Source of the DNA: Neolewinella lacunae
Lineage (GTDB): Bacteria; Bacteroidota; Bacteroidia; Chitinophagales; Saprospiraceae
NCBI RefSeq assembly: GCF_014349155.1
Contig: NZ_JACSIT010000061.1
Span: 30,377 to 94,376, forward strand
Length of the DNA stretch: 64,000 nucleotides
Reading direction: 5' to 3'
The notes under the pieces: model-generated
Seen by the model: the letters and a program-made list of their open reading frames with translations, nothing else
What the model was told of the DNA's origin: nothing
Databases searched by the model: none
In this document: one piece after another, positions 26,958-34,031 of the stretch
Position numbering within the stretch: position 1 is the stretch's first letter
Layout: each line of letters opens with the position of its first letter
Position numbers and translations under genes: made by a program

Positions 26958-27572
26958 ATGAGTTCAGGAATTGAGGCTTTCAAGCAAAAATTCGGCTCCC
27001 CCAATCCCGCAGCCACCCCCATCCACTTTTCCGCAACGTGGGCCCAGGGGCTTTGGCAATACTTCGTTGACCAAGCCGGGGCGGGTTATTTTCTACACGG
27101 CTTCGTCTACCTGTTTGGGGCAGAAGCCAATGACCTGAATCCGCTACTGGCGCATTGGCATTTTCTCTTCGAAACCGAGGTGGAAAGAATGGTCATTGGC
27201 CGCAATGCCTACGGTGCCTTGCTGGTACTGGAAAACCCCGACCAAGACGCGACCCGTGGCAAAGTTGGTCTACTGGACCCGCTTACCGTTAGTTATTTTA
27301 CTGACCCCAACCTCACCTTTGTCTCCCTGCAAGCCAGGTGGTTACCCCTTGATCTGTTGCCCCGCTTTTTAGACGATAGCGTATATCGGACGTGGCGCAC
27401 TACCGATCCAGCAACTTTGGCGTTTGATCAGCTGCTGGCCATTAAACAGCCCCTCAGTCTGGGAGGCAAAATGGACCTCGAAAATTTCCAGGTAGAAAAT
27501 ATCTTCGATTACTACCGCAGCACGGGAGAAGTCTACGCAAAACACCCTGGTCATGGAGGAAAGAAAGCCTGA
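26958..27572 (+). CDS. Putative immunity protein, Tdi1/DUF1851-like
   Basis: A 204-residue soluble protein. Its second half, RNAYGALLVLENPDQ...GKVGLLDPLTVSYF, then DLLPRFLDDSVYRTW and QPLSLGGKMDLENFQVENIFDYYRSTGEVYA, follows the layout of the T6SS immunity family Tdi1 C-terminal domain (DUF1851): a small beta-meander with an aromatic Gly motif, then a helix and a Leu-Gly-Gly turn. Tdi1 neutralises the Ntox15 DNase Tde1. The gene starts four bases after the Ntox15-like toxin gene and overlaps the ATPase gene by 20 bases, so it is co-expressed with both. The pairing of two recognised partner families supports both calls. An alternative is a loading chaperone for the toxin. Confidence 0.6.
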   Translation: MSSGIEAFKQKFGSPNPAATPIHFSATWAQGLWQYFVDQAGAGYFLHGFVYLFGAEANDLNPLLAHWHFLFETEVERMVIGRNAYGALLVLENPDQDATRGKVGLLDPLTVSYFTDPNLTFVSLQARWLPLDLLPRFLDDSVYRTWRTTDPATLAFDQLLAIKQPLSLGGKMDLENFQVENIFDYYRSTGEVYAKHPGHGGKKA

Positions 27573-28905
27573 TAGCACTGAGAACCTGGGCCGCGCCATC
27601 GCCTACCTCGGGAAGCTCATCCGGGGCCGGATTGAAGTGCACCTGGGCAAGCGGGAGGAGGCCAGTATTGCGGCTCCGGATTTTAGTTATGACGACAGTC
27701 CGTTCACCCTTTTCCTGCGTCGCAGGCAGCCGGAGTACGCGGAATACGTCACGCTGCTGCTGGCGCTGGTTCCTCACTTACGGGTAAATTTTTTCGATGA
27801 TCTGCTGGCCGATTACTTCGCGCCCGGCGTGCATTTTCCCATTTTCGGCGGCACCCGGGGGGCCAACCACCGCGGGCTGCTGCCTACCGGCGAAACGGTG
27901 CAGTTTATTTTGGCGGGAGAAAACCTGGCCCAGCGGCTCCAGGTCGCCCGCTTGTTTTCTCCCGAGCACTGGTTCCACCGCCAAAATGTACTGGGCCTTT
28001 CTTCTGCCCCCACCGGCGAGCCCCCAATGGCCGGCCAGCTCATCGCCCAGCCCGAATGGGTCGAACAAATCCTTACCGGCAAAGTCAGTCCCCCTGCCTT
28101 TTCCAGCAGCTTCCCGGCCGAACGTGTGGAGACCCAGCTGGAATGGACCGACCTGGTGCTGCCCGAACGCAGCCTGACCGAACTCAACTACCTGCGCAAT
28201 TACCTGGCCACCGAGCAAAGCCTGGCCGGCAACAGCGCCTACGGCAAACACAGCCGCCGCGGGTACCGCGCGCTCTTTCACGGTCCGCCGGGAACGGGCA
28301 AAACCCTCAGTGCCGCCCTGCTGGGCCGGGCCACCAACCGGCCGGTGTTCCGGGTGGACCTCTCGATGGTCGTCTCCAAATGGATCGGGGAGACCGAAAA
28401 AAACCTGGCCAAGCTCTTCCAGCGCGCCGAAAGCAAGGGCTGGATCCTGTTCTTTGACGAAGCCGATGCCCTCTTCGGCAAACGCAGTGAAGTGAAGGAA
28501 AGCAACAGCCAGTACGCCAACCAAACCACCAGCTTCCTCCTCCAGCGGGTAGAAAATTACGACGGCCTCTGCATCCTGGCCACCAATTTCCGGAGCAATC
28601 TCGACCGGGCCTTTACCCGCCGCTTTGAGGCGATTGTGCCCTTCTTCCCGCCCGCGCCGGCCGAACGCCAGCGGCTGTGGCAAAGCATCTTGCCCCCGGC
28701 CCTGCCCATGGAAGCCGGCCTGGACCCCCACGAGCTGGCCGAGCACTACGAACTGACGGGCGCTGGCATCGCCAACGTCGTCCGCCACGCCGTCCTGGAA
28801 AGCCTGGCCGCCGGCGCCAGCACCCTGAGCAAAAGCCAGCTCCTGGCCGCCATCGTCCGCGAATACGCCAAGGAAGACCGCGTCGTCAAACCGGGCATTC
28901 TTTAG
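27553..28905 (+). CDS. AAA+ ATPase of the injection system (Pvc15-like)
   Basis: A 450-residue protein with a variable N-terminal 200 residues and a C-terminal AAA+ module. Walker A is GPPGTGKT (residues about 241-248), Walker B is ILFFDEADALFG, sensor 1 lies in LCILATNFRSN, and the Arg-finger region is AFTRRFEAIVPFFPPAPAERQRLW, followed by a small helical lid domain. Pvc15-type ATPases are required for particle assembly or cargo loading and are the hallmark that separates eCIS from phage tails. It is the last gene of the cluster, overlapping the immunity-like gene by 20 bases. Confidence 0.9.
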   Translation: MEERKPDSTENLGRAIAYLGKLIRGRIEVHLGKREEASIAAPDFSYDDSPFTLFLRRRQPEYAEYVTLLLALVPHLRVNFFDDLLADYFAPGVHFPIFGGTRGANHRGLLPTGETVQFILAGENLAQRLQVARLFSPEHWFHRQNVLGLSSAPTGEPPMAGQLIAQPEWVEQILTGKVSPPAFSSSFPAERVETQLEWTDLVLPERSLTELNYLRNYLATEQSLAGNSAYGKHSRRGYRALFHGPPGTGKTLSAALLGRATNRPVFRVDLSMVVSKWIGETEKNLAKLFQRAESKGWILFFDEADALFGKRSEVKESNSQYANQTTSFLLQRVENYDGLCILATNFRSNLDRAFTRRFEAIVPFFPPAPAERQRLWQSILPPALPMEAGLDPHELAEHYELTGAGIANVVRHAVLESLAAGASTLSKSQLLAAIVREYAKEDRVVKPGIL

Positions 28906-28950
28906 TCCGCTTAACGGCGGCAGCGACGTCGCTGGTGGGGCAAAATAAAA

Positions 28951-28982
28951 TTTGGAGCCTGTCTGAATTATCCGCAACTTTG
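28951..28982 (+). promoter_or_regulatory. Predicted Bacteroidota promoter for ilvE
   Basis: A TTTG at 28951-28954 lies 20 bases before CAACTTTG (28975-28982). This matches the Bacteroidota -33 TTTG and -7 TAnnTTTG arrangement except for C in place of the first T. It would give a leader of roughly 135 bases containing the exact 18-mer at 29003. Confidence 0.5.
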
Positions 28983-29002
28983 CTCCAATAAGTGCTATTC
29001 TT

Positions 29003-29020
29003 GCACCTGCGGCCGCGCCC
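29003..29020 (-). repeat. Dispersed 18-mer, exact, intergenic
   Basis: Exact reverse-strand copy of GGGCGCGGCCGCAGGTGC between the eCIS ATPase gene and ilvE, within the likely ilvE leader. It lacks the C/G-tract hairpin seen in other intergenic copies. Confidence 0.9.
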
Positions 29021-29124
29021 AGCGCAGCAAACTGATCAGCAAAAGTGCTCCGCTGGTCTTTTGACAACCCGCCGCAGCCCGCCGAGGCACGTTCTTTCTT
29101 CGCCCAAACCAAAAAACCAAGATC

Positions 29125-30186
29125 ATGGTCGCTACCCAAATTCGTACGGAAAAAGTTCAGCAGAGCCGCGTCCAGAGTGTGGACTGGAACAACCTGCCCT
29201 TCGGCAAAATCTTTTCCGATCACATGTTCGTCTCCGACTACCGGAACGGGGAATGGACCGACGACCGGATCGTGCCTTTCGGCCACTTCACCATGCACCC
29301 CGCCAGTATGGTGCTGCACTACGGGCAGACCATTTTTGAGGGGATGAAGGCCAGCAAACTGGCCGACGGAACGCCGGTGTTACTCAGCCCCCTCGACCAT
29401 GCCAAGCGCCTCAACGCCAGCGCCCGCCGGCTGATGATGGCCGAGTTTCCCGAAGAACGCTTCGTCGAAGCGGTCAGCCAGCTCGTGGCCCTCGACCAGG
29501 ACTGGATTCCACCCGCCGAAGGCAGCGCCCTGTACCTGCGGCCGTTTATGTTTGCGACCGACGAATTCATTGGCGTGCGGCCCAGCGACAGCTACCGGTT
29601 CTGCATTTTTACCGCCCCCGTAGGTCCTTATTACGCCAAGCCCGTGCGCCTGGTCGTGGAGCAGGAATACATCCGTGCCGTCCCCGGCGGCACCGGCGAG
29701 GCCAAAGCCGGTGGCAACTACGCCGCCAGCCTGCTGCCCGCCTACCTGGCCCAGCAAAAAGGCTTCGATCAGGTCGTCTGGATGGGCGGCCCCAAGCAAA
29801 CCCAGATCCAGGAAGTCGGAACGATGAACATCTTCTTCGTCATCGACGGTGAAGTGGTCACCCCCGCCACCGACGGCGCCATCCTCAAGGGCATCACCCG
29901 CAAAAACTTCATCGCCATCCTGCGCGATAAAGGCTACCAGGTGACGGAGCGGGTGGTAGAAATCGACGAAATCGTCGCCGCCCACGACGCGGGCAAACTC
30001 GAAGAAATGTTCGGGGCCGGCACCGCTGCGGTGGTCAGCCACGTCGCCGAACTTCAGTACAAAGACAAACTCATGGTGCTGCCCGACGTGGCCGAGCGCA
30101 AAATCGGCCCCATGCTGAAAAAGCACATTGATGGCCTGCGCACCGGTGCGGTGGAAGACAAATTCAACTGGCTGGTGCGGGTGTAG
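29125..30186 (+). CDS. ilvE: Branched-chain amino acid aminotransferase
   Basis: A 353-residue class IV, PLP-dependent aminotransferase that interconverts Leu, Ile and Val with their 2-oxo acids. Hallmarks are the N-terminal FGKIFSDHMFVSDYRNGEW, MVLHYGQTIFEGMKAS, the AKAGGNYAASLLP segment carrying the PLP-binding Lys, and the EVGTMNIFFVIDGEVVTP region with TDGAILKGITRKNFIAI, as in type-II BCATs of 340-360 residues. The ATG at 29125 gives the standard N-terminus. It is a stand-alone gene with its own predicted promoter, unrelated to the injection system upstream. No other Ile/Val biosynthesis genes are near. Confidence 0.92.
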   Translation: MVATQIRTEKVQQSRVQSVDWNNLPFGKIFSDHMFVSDYRNGEWTDDRIVPFGHFTMHPASMVLHYGQTIFEGMKASKLADGTPVLLSPLDHAKRLNASARRLMMAEFPEERFVEAVSQLVALDQDWIPPAEGSALYLRPFMFATDEFIGVRPSDSYRFCIFTAPVGPYYAKPVRLVVEQEYIRAVPGGTGEAKAGGNYAASLLPAYLAQQKGFDQVVWMGGPKQTQIQEVGTMNIFFVIDGEVVTPATDGAILKGITRKNFIAILRDKGYQVTERVVEIDEIVAAHDAGKLEEMFGAGTAAVVSHVAELQYKDKLMVLPDVAERKIGPMLKKHIDGLRTGAVEDKFNWLVRV

Positions 30187-30390
30187 TTGCCCCTCTGGAC
30201 AGAAGTAATTTAACCTGAGGCTGGAGCTGGGAATGTAAATGGCCGCTGGTTAAGTTCTGTAGTTCTGTCGGGGATTACGTTCTCACTACCAAACTACAAA
30301 ACTACCGAACTCCCTTCTGACGGGTTTTGAATAACATTTACTGGTGATTATTGCCAGTAATGTGTTGTCGTGGCCCAACCGCAGGTCAAT
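30187..30390. repeat. Intergenic inverted repeat of the gttctgtagttctgtcg family
   Basis: The spacer between two convergent genes. GTTAAGTTCTGTAGTTCTGTCG (around 30249-30270) faces ACTACCAAACTACAAAACTACCGAAC (around 30288-30313), forming an imperfect hairpin. The words resemble those of 58468-58499. It could end transcription of ilvE and of the opposite oxidoreductase gene, although no clear T-tract follows. Confidence 0.45.
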
Positions 30391-31428
30391 TTACTCGCCG
30401 GGGTACTTGAGCCCCACCATGTCCCGCACCCGCGTGAGCGTCCGGTGGAGGGCCAGCGAATCGTCCAACGACCATTTGGCGTTCTCCCGGCGGCCGTTGC
30501 GCACGTCGTCCATCACGGCGAGGGCCTCGAATTTGTAGCCGTTGGCGCCTTCGAAGTCGAAGTAAAAATTTTCGGGTGCCGCGTCTTTATCGCGCAGGAT
30601 ACTGAAGCTGCTGGGCTCGTGCCAGCGCGGATGCCAGTGGATCATGGCCCCGGAACCGATGATGAAGGCCTCGGTTTTGGTCCGCCCCAGTACCGTGGAG
30701 TAGTTGTGGGAAAGCTTGCCGCTGGCGTGGACGCAGGTTACCTGGGTTTCCAGGTCGATGCCCTGCGGCGAGAGCCGCGCGGTGGCGCTGATTTTCTCGG
30801 GTTCCCCGAGGAGAAATTGGGAAAGGAACTGGGGGTAAATGCCAATGTCAAGCAGTGCACCGCCGCCCAGCGCGGGGTTGAGAATCCGGTTGTGCGTAAG
30901 GTCGATGGTGGGCGCGGACGCAGGTGCCGGGGAAGTCAGGATACCCGCCAGGTCTCTGGCCCGAAAACCAAAGTCGGAGCGGACGCTCTGTACCTCGCCG
31001 ATGGCCCCGGAAGCAATGAGTTCTTCCAGTTTCAGCGTAGAAGGCAAAAAGCGCGTCCACAGGGCCTCCAGCAGGTAAACGCCCTCGGCCCGGGCTACGC
31101 CGACCATTTCTTCCACTTCGGCCAGGTTGAGGCCCATGGGCTTCTCGCAAATCACGGGGATGCCCCGGCGCAGACACATCAGCGTCAGTTCCCGGTGCTG
31201 CACGTGGGGCGTGGCAATGTAGACGGCATCCACCCGGGGGCCCGTGAAGGTCTCCTCGTAAGTACCCGCCACGTGCTCCGCCCCGTAGGCATCGGCAAAG
31301 GCGCGGGCGCGTTCCAGGGAGCGGGATCCAACGGCCACCAGGCGGGCATCGGGGATGAGGGCGAGGTCGTCGGCAAATTTCCGGGCGATGTTCCCCAGGC
31401 CAAGAATGGCAAAATGAAAATCAGACAT
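30391..31428 (-). CDS. Gfo/Idh/MocA family oxidoreductase
   Basis: A 345-residue NAD(P)-dependent dehydrogenase. It starts with the Rossmann motif AILGLGNIARKFADDLALIP, has the substrate-site motif VICEKPMGLN (the EKP lysine is characteristic), and a C-terminal beta-sheet domain typical of the family (ALWTRFLPSTLKLEELIASGAIGEVQSVRSDFGFRA, like dihydrodiol/xylose dehydrogenases). Substrate cannot be assigned. The product is soluble, with no export signal, in contrast to the Tat-exported relative at 60700. The dispersed 18-mer at 30910 falls in this gene and is read as APASAP in a loop. Confidence 0.85.
   Translation of the reverse strand: MSDFHFAILGLGNIARKFADDLALIPDARLVAVGSRSLERARAFADAYGAEHVAGTYEETFTGPRVDAVYIATPHVQHRELTLMCLRRGIPVICEKPMGLNLAEVEEMVGVARAEGVYLLEALWTRFLPSTLKLEELIASGAIGEVQSVRSDFGFRARDLAGILTSPAPASAPTIDLTHNRILNPALGGGALLDIGIYPQFLSQFLLGEPEKISATARLSPQGIDLETQVTCVHASGKLSHNYSTVLGRTKTEAFIIGSGAMIHWHPRWHEPSSFSILRDKDAAPENFYFDFEGANGYKFEALAVMDDVRNGRRENAKWSLDDSLALHRTLTRVRDMVGLKYPGE
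30910..30927 (+). repeat. Dispersed 18-mer, one substitution, in coding sequence
   Basis: GGGCGCGGACGCAGGTGC on the plus strand; the host gene is on the minus strand and reads it as APASAP. Confidence 0.8.
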
Positions 31429-31511
31429 GGGCGGTAGTACTTATGCGCGAGGCGCAATATCGGCCCTGCCGGACGAATGCCGGGCATATCCTCTCCACCA
31501 ATGTCAAAAAA

Positions 31512-31730
31512 TCAGGCCCGCCCCTTGCGGAAGGTCATCGCCCCCACGCCCAGGCAGGCTACGGCCAAGACACCGTACAGGGCGGCCGTCATTTGCCCAC
31601 CCTCGTCGCTGGCGGAAAGGTCGATGCCCAGCACCTCAACGTTGGCCGTGGAATCCTGGAAGGTGGTGATGGCCAGGTAAGCGAACGCGAGGCCCGCCAA
31701 GACGAGAATGATGGGAAGAATGCTTTTCAT
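31512..31730 (-). CDS. Small two-helix membrane protein
   Basis: A 72-residue protein with two predicted membrane helices: ILPIILVLAGLAFAYLAITTF near the N-terminus and MTAALYGVLAVACLGVGAMTF near the C-terminus. A polar loop (QDSTANVEVLGIDLSASDEGG) lies between them and the tail is basic (RKGRA). I do not recognise the family; it looks like a small DUF3185-type membrane protein, but that is a guess. The ATG at 31730 gives a complete first helix. It sits between the oxidoreductase gene and a divergently oriented regulator. Confidence 0.6.
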   Translation of the reverse strand: MKSILPIILVLAGLAFAYLAITTFQDSTANVEVLGIDLSASDEGGQMTAALYGVLAVACLGVGAMTFRKGRA

Positions 31731-31838
31731 AACTGGATGTTTTTTACTGAATAGTGTGGGGCAGTGCCCGTCATAGAGCGCAGGCAGTGGCCCCAATGTT
31801 CGGGCGGGTGCCAAAGCCGTCTTATCTTCGTTGTTGCT

Positions 31839-32834
31839 ATGGATCACCAGTACCACTTCTTCGAACAGCTCCAGATGCGCTTTGCCAGCCGCCAGGCTAT
31901 GGTGGCCGAGGTAGCCAGCACCCTGGGCCTGAGTAAAGACGCCATTTACCGCCGGCTGCGGGGGACTACCGTGCTGAGCACCAACGAGCTCGTTCAGCTC
32001 TCCCACCACTACGGCGTACGCCTTTCCAACCCCGGCGATGCCCACTACTTCGCCTTCAACCACGCCGAGACCGTCATCCGCAGCCCGGGCGACTACCTGG
32101 CGCAGCTGACGGATCGCCTTGCCAAGATCCAGCGCCTCAGTGGACTGTTCATCTACCTGGCCAACCCGGGGCTGCCCTTCTTCCACGAAATGGTGTATCC
32201 CCGCCTTTTTGCGTTCAAACTCTTCATCTACGGCAGCACCTGCTGGAATTTTCCCGGCTGGCGCGACCGCAAGTTCAGCGTAGACCTTATCGACCGCAAA
32301 GTCCTGGAACAAGCCCGCGCCATCGGAGAATATTCCTACACCGTCCCCGGCCGGGAACTCTGGACAATGGGCATGCTTCGCGCTACCCTCGACCAGATTG
32401 AGTACATGCACATTACCGGGCGCTTCGCCGCCGAAGCCGAAGCCGAAGCCCTCCTCGACGAGCTCGAAAGCCTCGTCCGCCACCTAGAAAGCATGGCCCG
32501 CCACGGACGCAAATTCCTCCCCGGAAGTGCCACTACCGACGGACCCGAGTTCTTCCCCGCCCACAACGAAGTAGCCAATAACGACAACGTGATCCTGATC
32601 GATTCCGATCAAATCTCCAGCCTCTTCGTCACCTTCATCACCCCCAACTTCCTCCAAACCGAAGAATCCATCTTCTGCGACCTCACCCGCGAATGGTTCA
32701 AGGGCATCGATAGCATGTCCTCCTCGCTCGGCGCCGAGGCAGGTAAGTACCGCGCCTGGTACTTCAACCGCTTCTACGCCCAACTGCGCACCACCCGCCA
32801 ACGCCTCTTTTTTGGCGATGAAAATGGTATGTAA
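31839..32834 (+). CDS. Helix-turn-helix regulator with a large C-terminal domain
   Basis: A 331-residue protein. Residues 14-55 (RFASRQAMVAEVASTLGLSKDAIYRRLRGTTVLSTNELVQLSHHYGV) form a helix-turn-helix like those of XRE-type regulators. The remaining 270 residues are a soluble, mixed domain of unknown function containing NVILIDSDQISSLFVTFITPNFLQTEESIFC. Proteins of this layout recur in Bacteroidota, but their ligand is unknown to me. The ATG at 31839 is chosen because the N-terminal extension has no helix-turn-helix relation and because a TATCTTCG box (31823-31830) lies just ahead, predicting a very short leader. Confidence 0.7.
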   Translation: MDHQYHFFEQLQMRFASRQAMVAEVASTLGLSKDAIYRRLRGTTVLSTNELVQLSHHYGVRLSNPGDAHYFAFNHAETVIRSPGDYLAQLTDRLAKIQRLSGLFIYLANPGLPFFHEMVYPRLFAFKLFIYGSTCWNFPGWRDRKFSVDLIDRKVLEQARAIGEYSYTVPGRELWTMGMLRATLDQIEYMHITGRFAAEAEAEALLDELESLVRHLESMARHGRKFLPGSATTDGPEFFPAHNEVANNDNVILIDSDQISSLFVTFITPNFLQTEESIFCDLTREWFKGIDSMSSSLGAEAGKYRAWYFNRFYAQLRTTRQRLFFGDENGM

Positions 32835-33165
32835 TTAAATCGTAATGTATTAATTGCACATCTTAATTCCGGGGCTAAATGCTATGGGCTAATTTTGCCC
32901 CCAGCTTCAAAGGAATGGACAATTTGTCGCAGGATCCGGTCTAAAACGAAAAGAATCCGGCAACCCAGCGGTCTGCTAGTGGCCAATCAGCCGTTCCCTG
33001 CGAGCATAAAAAGACCCATTAGAGTCCGGATCTACACCACGAAAATTGCCTTGGTGCAGCGTGTCTCCCCCCGCGTTCGTTCCCAGGCACCCGCATTACC
33101 CCTGTGAACATCCTGCCCCGTCGGTAAGAATGGCAACATTCGCCGTCGGGGCATTTTTGTACCCC
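32835..33165. other. Gap with a hairpin but no recognised gene
   Basis: Contains an open frame of 70 codons (32895-33107) with no domain features, which I do not accept. It ends in the terminator-like hairpin at 33114. The region could hold a small RNA of about 200 bases ending at that hairpin. I compared by eye for tmRNA, SRP RNA and RNase P RNA motifs and saw none. Confidence 0.35.
33114..33158 (+). terminator. Intrinsic terminator-like hairpin
   Basis: TGCCCCG-T-CGG (33114-33124) pairs with CCG-T-CGGGGCA (33143-33153) and is followed by five T residues. The T-tract direction is plus. The nearest plus-strand gene ends 280 bases upstream at 32834. Confidence 0.55.
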
Positions 33166-33816
33166 TTACCTTTTGACTCCCGTGGTATCCGCGCGCATTT
33201 CGGGCAGCTCATAGCTGATGTCAAAATCATCCAGCACCGTATCCAGGATCCAGTCGTCGCCAACGGTGTACTTGTGCTTCAGTCGGTGGCCGTAAAACCC
33301 GGCCAGCGTCGCCCAGTAGCGCGCCGTCAGGCCGCCCCGCAGTTCTTTGATGAGGTCGTAAATCGGCACGTCCAGCTCCCGCTCAATCATGGAAATGAGC
33401 ACTTTACCCTGGGTTTTGGACATCTTCTTGAGCGGCTCTTCAAACTTTTCTTCCAGCTCTTTTTGCAGGCGCTTGTTGTACTTTTTGCGCTCACTGTTGC
33501 TCATGTTTTGCGTCATGTATTGCGTTTCCCGAAAAATCCGGATCGCGTCTACCGCGTAAGGGTAGGCCCGCTGGGCGTAGATGCGGTAGCGGCGGTATTG
33601 CTTGTAGTCTTCTTCCGTTTCAAACACCTCGGGGGAGCTGATGGAGACGTCGCCCAGCTGGGCAATGATCAGGGTATCCCCACAGGCATCCACCACGTAG
33701 GGGTAATATTTGCCATCGATCTTGGTGTAACCATTTTTATTTTGTGGCACGGCCTGTTGGGCGCTGACGCAGGTGCCAAGGAAAAGAACGAGGAGCAAGG
33801 GAAGCGAAATACGCAT
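33166..33816 (-). CDS. Secreted DUF4294 family protein
   Basis: A 216-residue protein with an N-terminal signal peptide (RISLPLLLVLFLGTCVSAQ, cleavage probably after SA) and a DUF4294 domain: KIDGKYYPYVVDACGDTLIIAQLGDVSI, YRRYRIYAQRAYPYAVDAIRIFRET, and GKVLISMIERELDVPIYDLIKELRGGLTARYWATLAGFYGHRLKHKY. The family is found across Bacteroidota and has no known biochemical role. The ATG at 33816 places the signal peptide at the N-terminus; the open frame extends upstream without support. The end of the signal peptide (GTCVSA) is encoded by a copy of the dispersed 18-mer. Confidence 0.85.
   Translation of the reverse strand: MRISLPLLLVLFLGTCVSAQQAVPQNKNGYTKIDGKYYPYVVDACGDTLIIAQLGDVSISSPEVFETEEDYKQYRRYRIYAQRAYPYAVDAIRIFRETQYMTQNMSNSERKKYNKRLQKELEEKFEEPLKKMSKTQGKVLISMIERELDVPIYDLIKELRGGLTARYWATLAGFYGHRLKHKYTVGDDWILDTVLDDFDISYELPEMRADTTGVKR
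33759..33776 (+). repeat. Dispersed 18-mer, two substitutions, at a signal peptide end
   Basis: GGGCGCTGACGCAGGTGC, read on the minus strand as GTCVSA (residues 14-19 of the DUF4294 protein), overlapping the likely cleavage site. Confidence 0.65.
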
Positions 33817-34031
33817 AGTAGGGAAACTGAACTGTGCCATGAAGATAAGGGCTGCTTGGGACTTGATTGGTACCCGTCCGTTGGGGACTACTGTTCTGGC
33901 CAAAAGCCCCAAAAGAGTATGCTGAGCGTAGGAAGACAGTTTATAAATGCTTTTGGCGGGCCGATGGGTGTAAAAAGGGATGTTAAAGTTCAGCGGGTGG
34001 CGGTTGGCAGACACGCTCCTCCGGCCCGGCC

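Noticed and set aside
1196..28905. Interpretation as a prophage or as a type VI secretion system
   Set aside because: No capsid, portal, terminase or lysis genes and no TssB/TssC pair or TssJLM; the single-chain sheaths, DUF4255, CIS tape-measure protein and Pvc15-type ATPase point to an eCIS.
28921..28934. Perfect palindrome CAGCGACGTCGCTG after the ATPase gene
   Set aside because: No loop and no T-tract, so it is not a convincing terminator; it could be a chance site and was not annotated.
27778..29319. A 513-codon minus-strand frame across the ATPase and ilvE 5' region
   Set aside because: It is antisense to the AAA+ core motifs and shows no family features.
32895..33107. A 70-codon plus-strand open frame
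   Set aside because: Basic, no conserved pattern, no start context, overlaps the region leading into the terminator hairpin.
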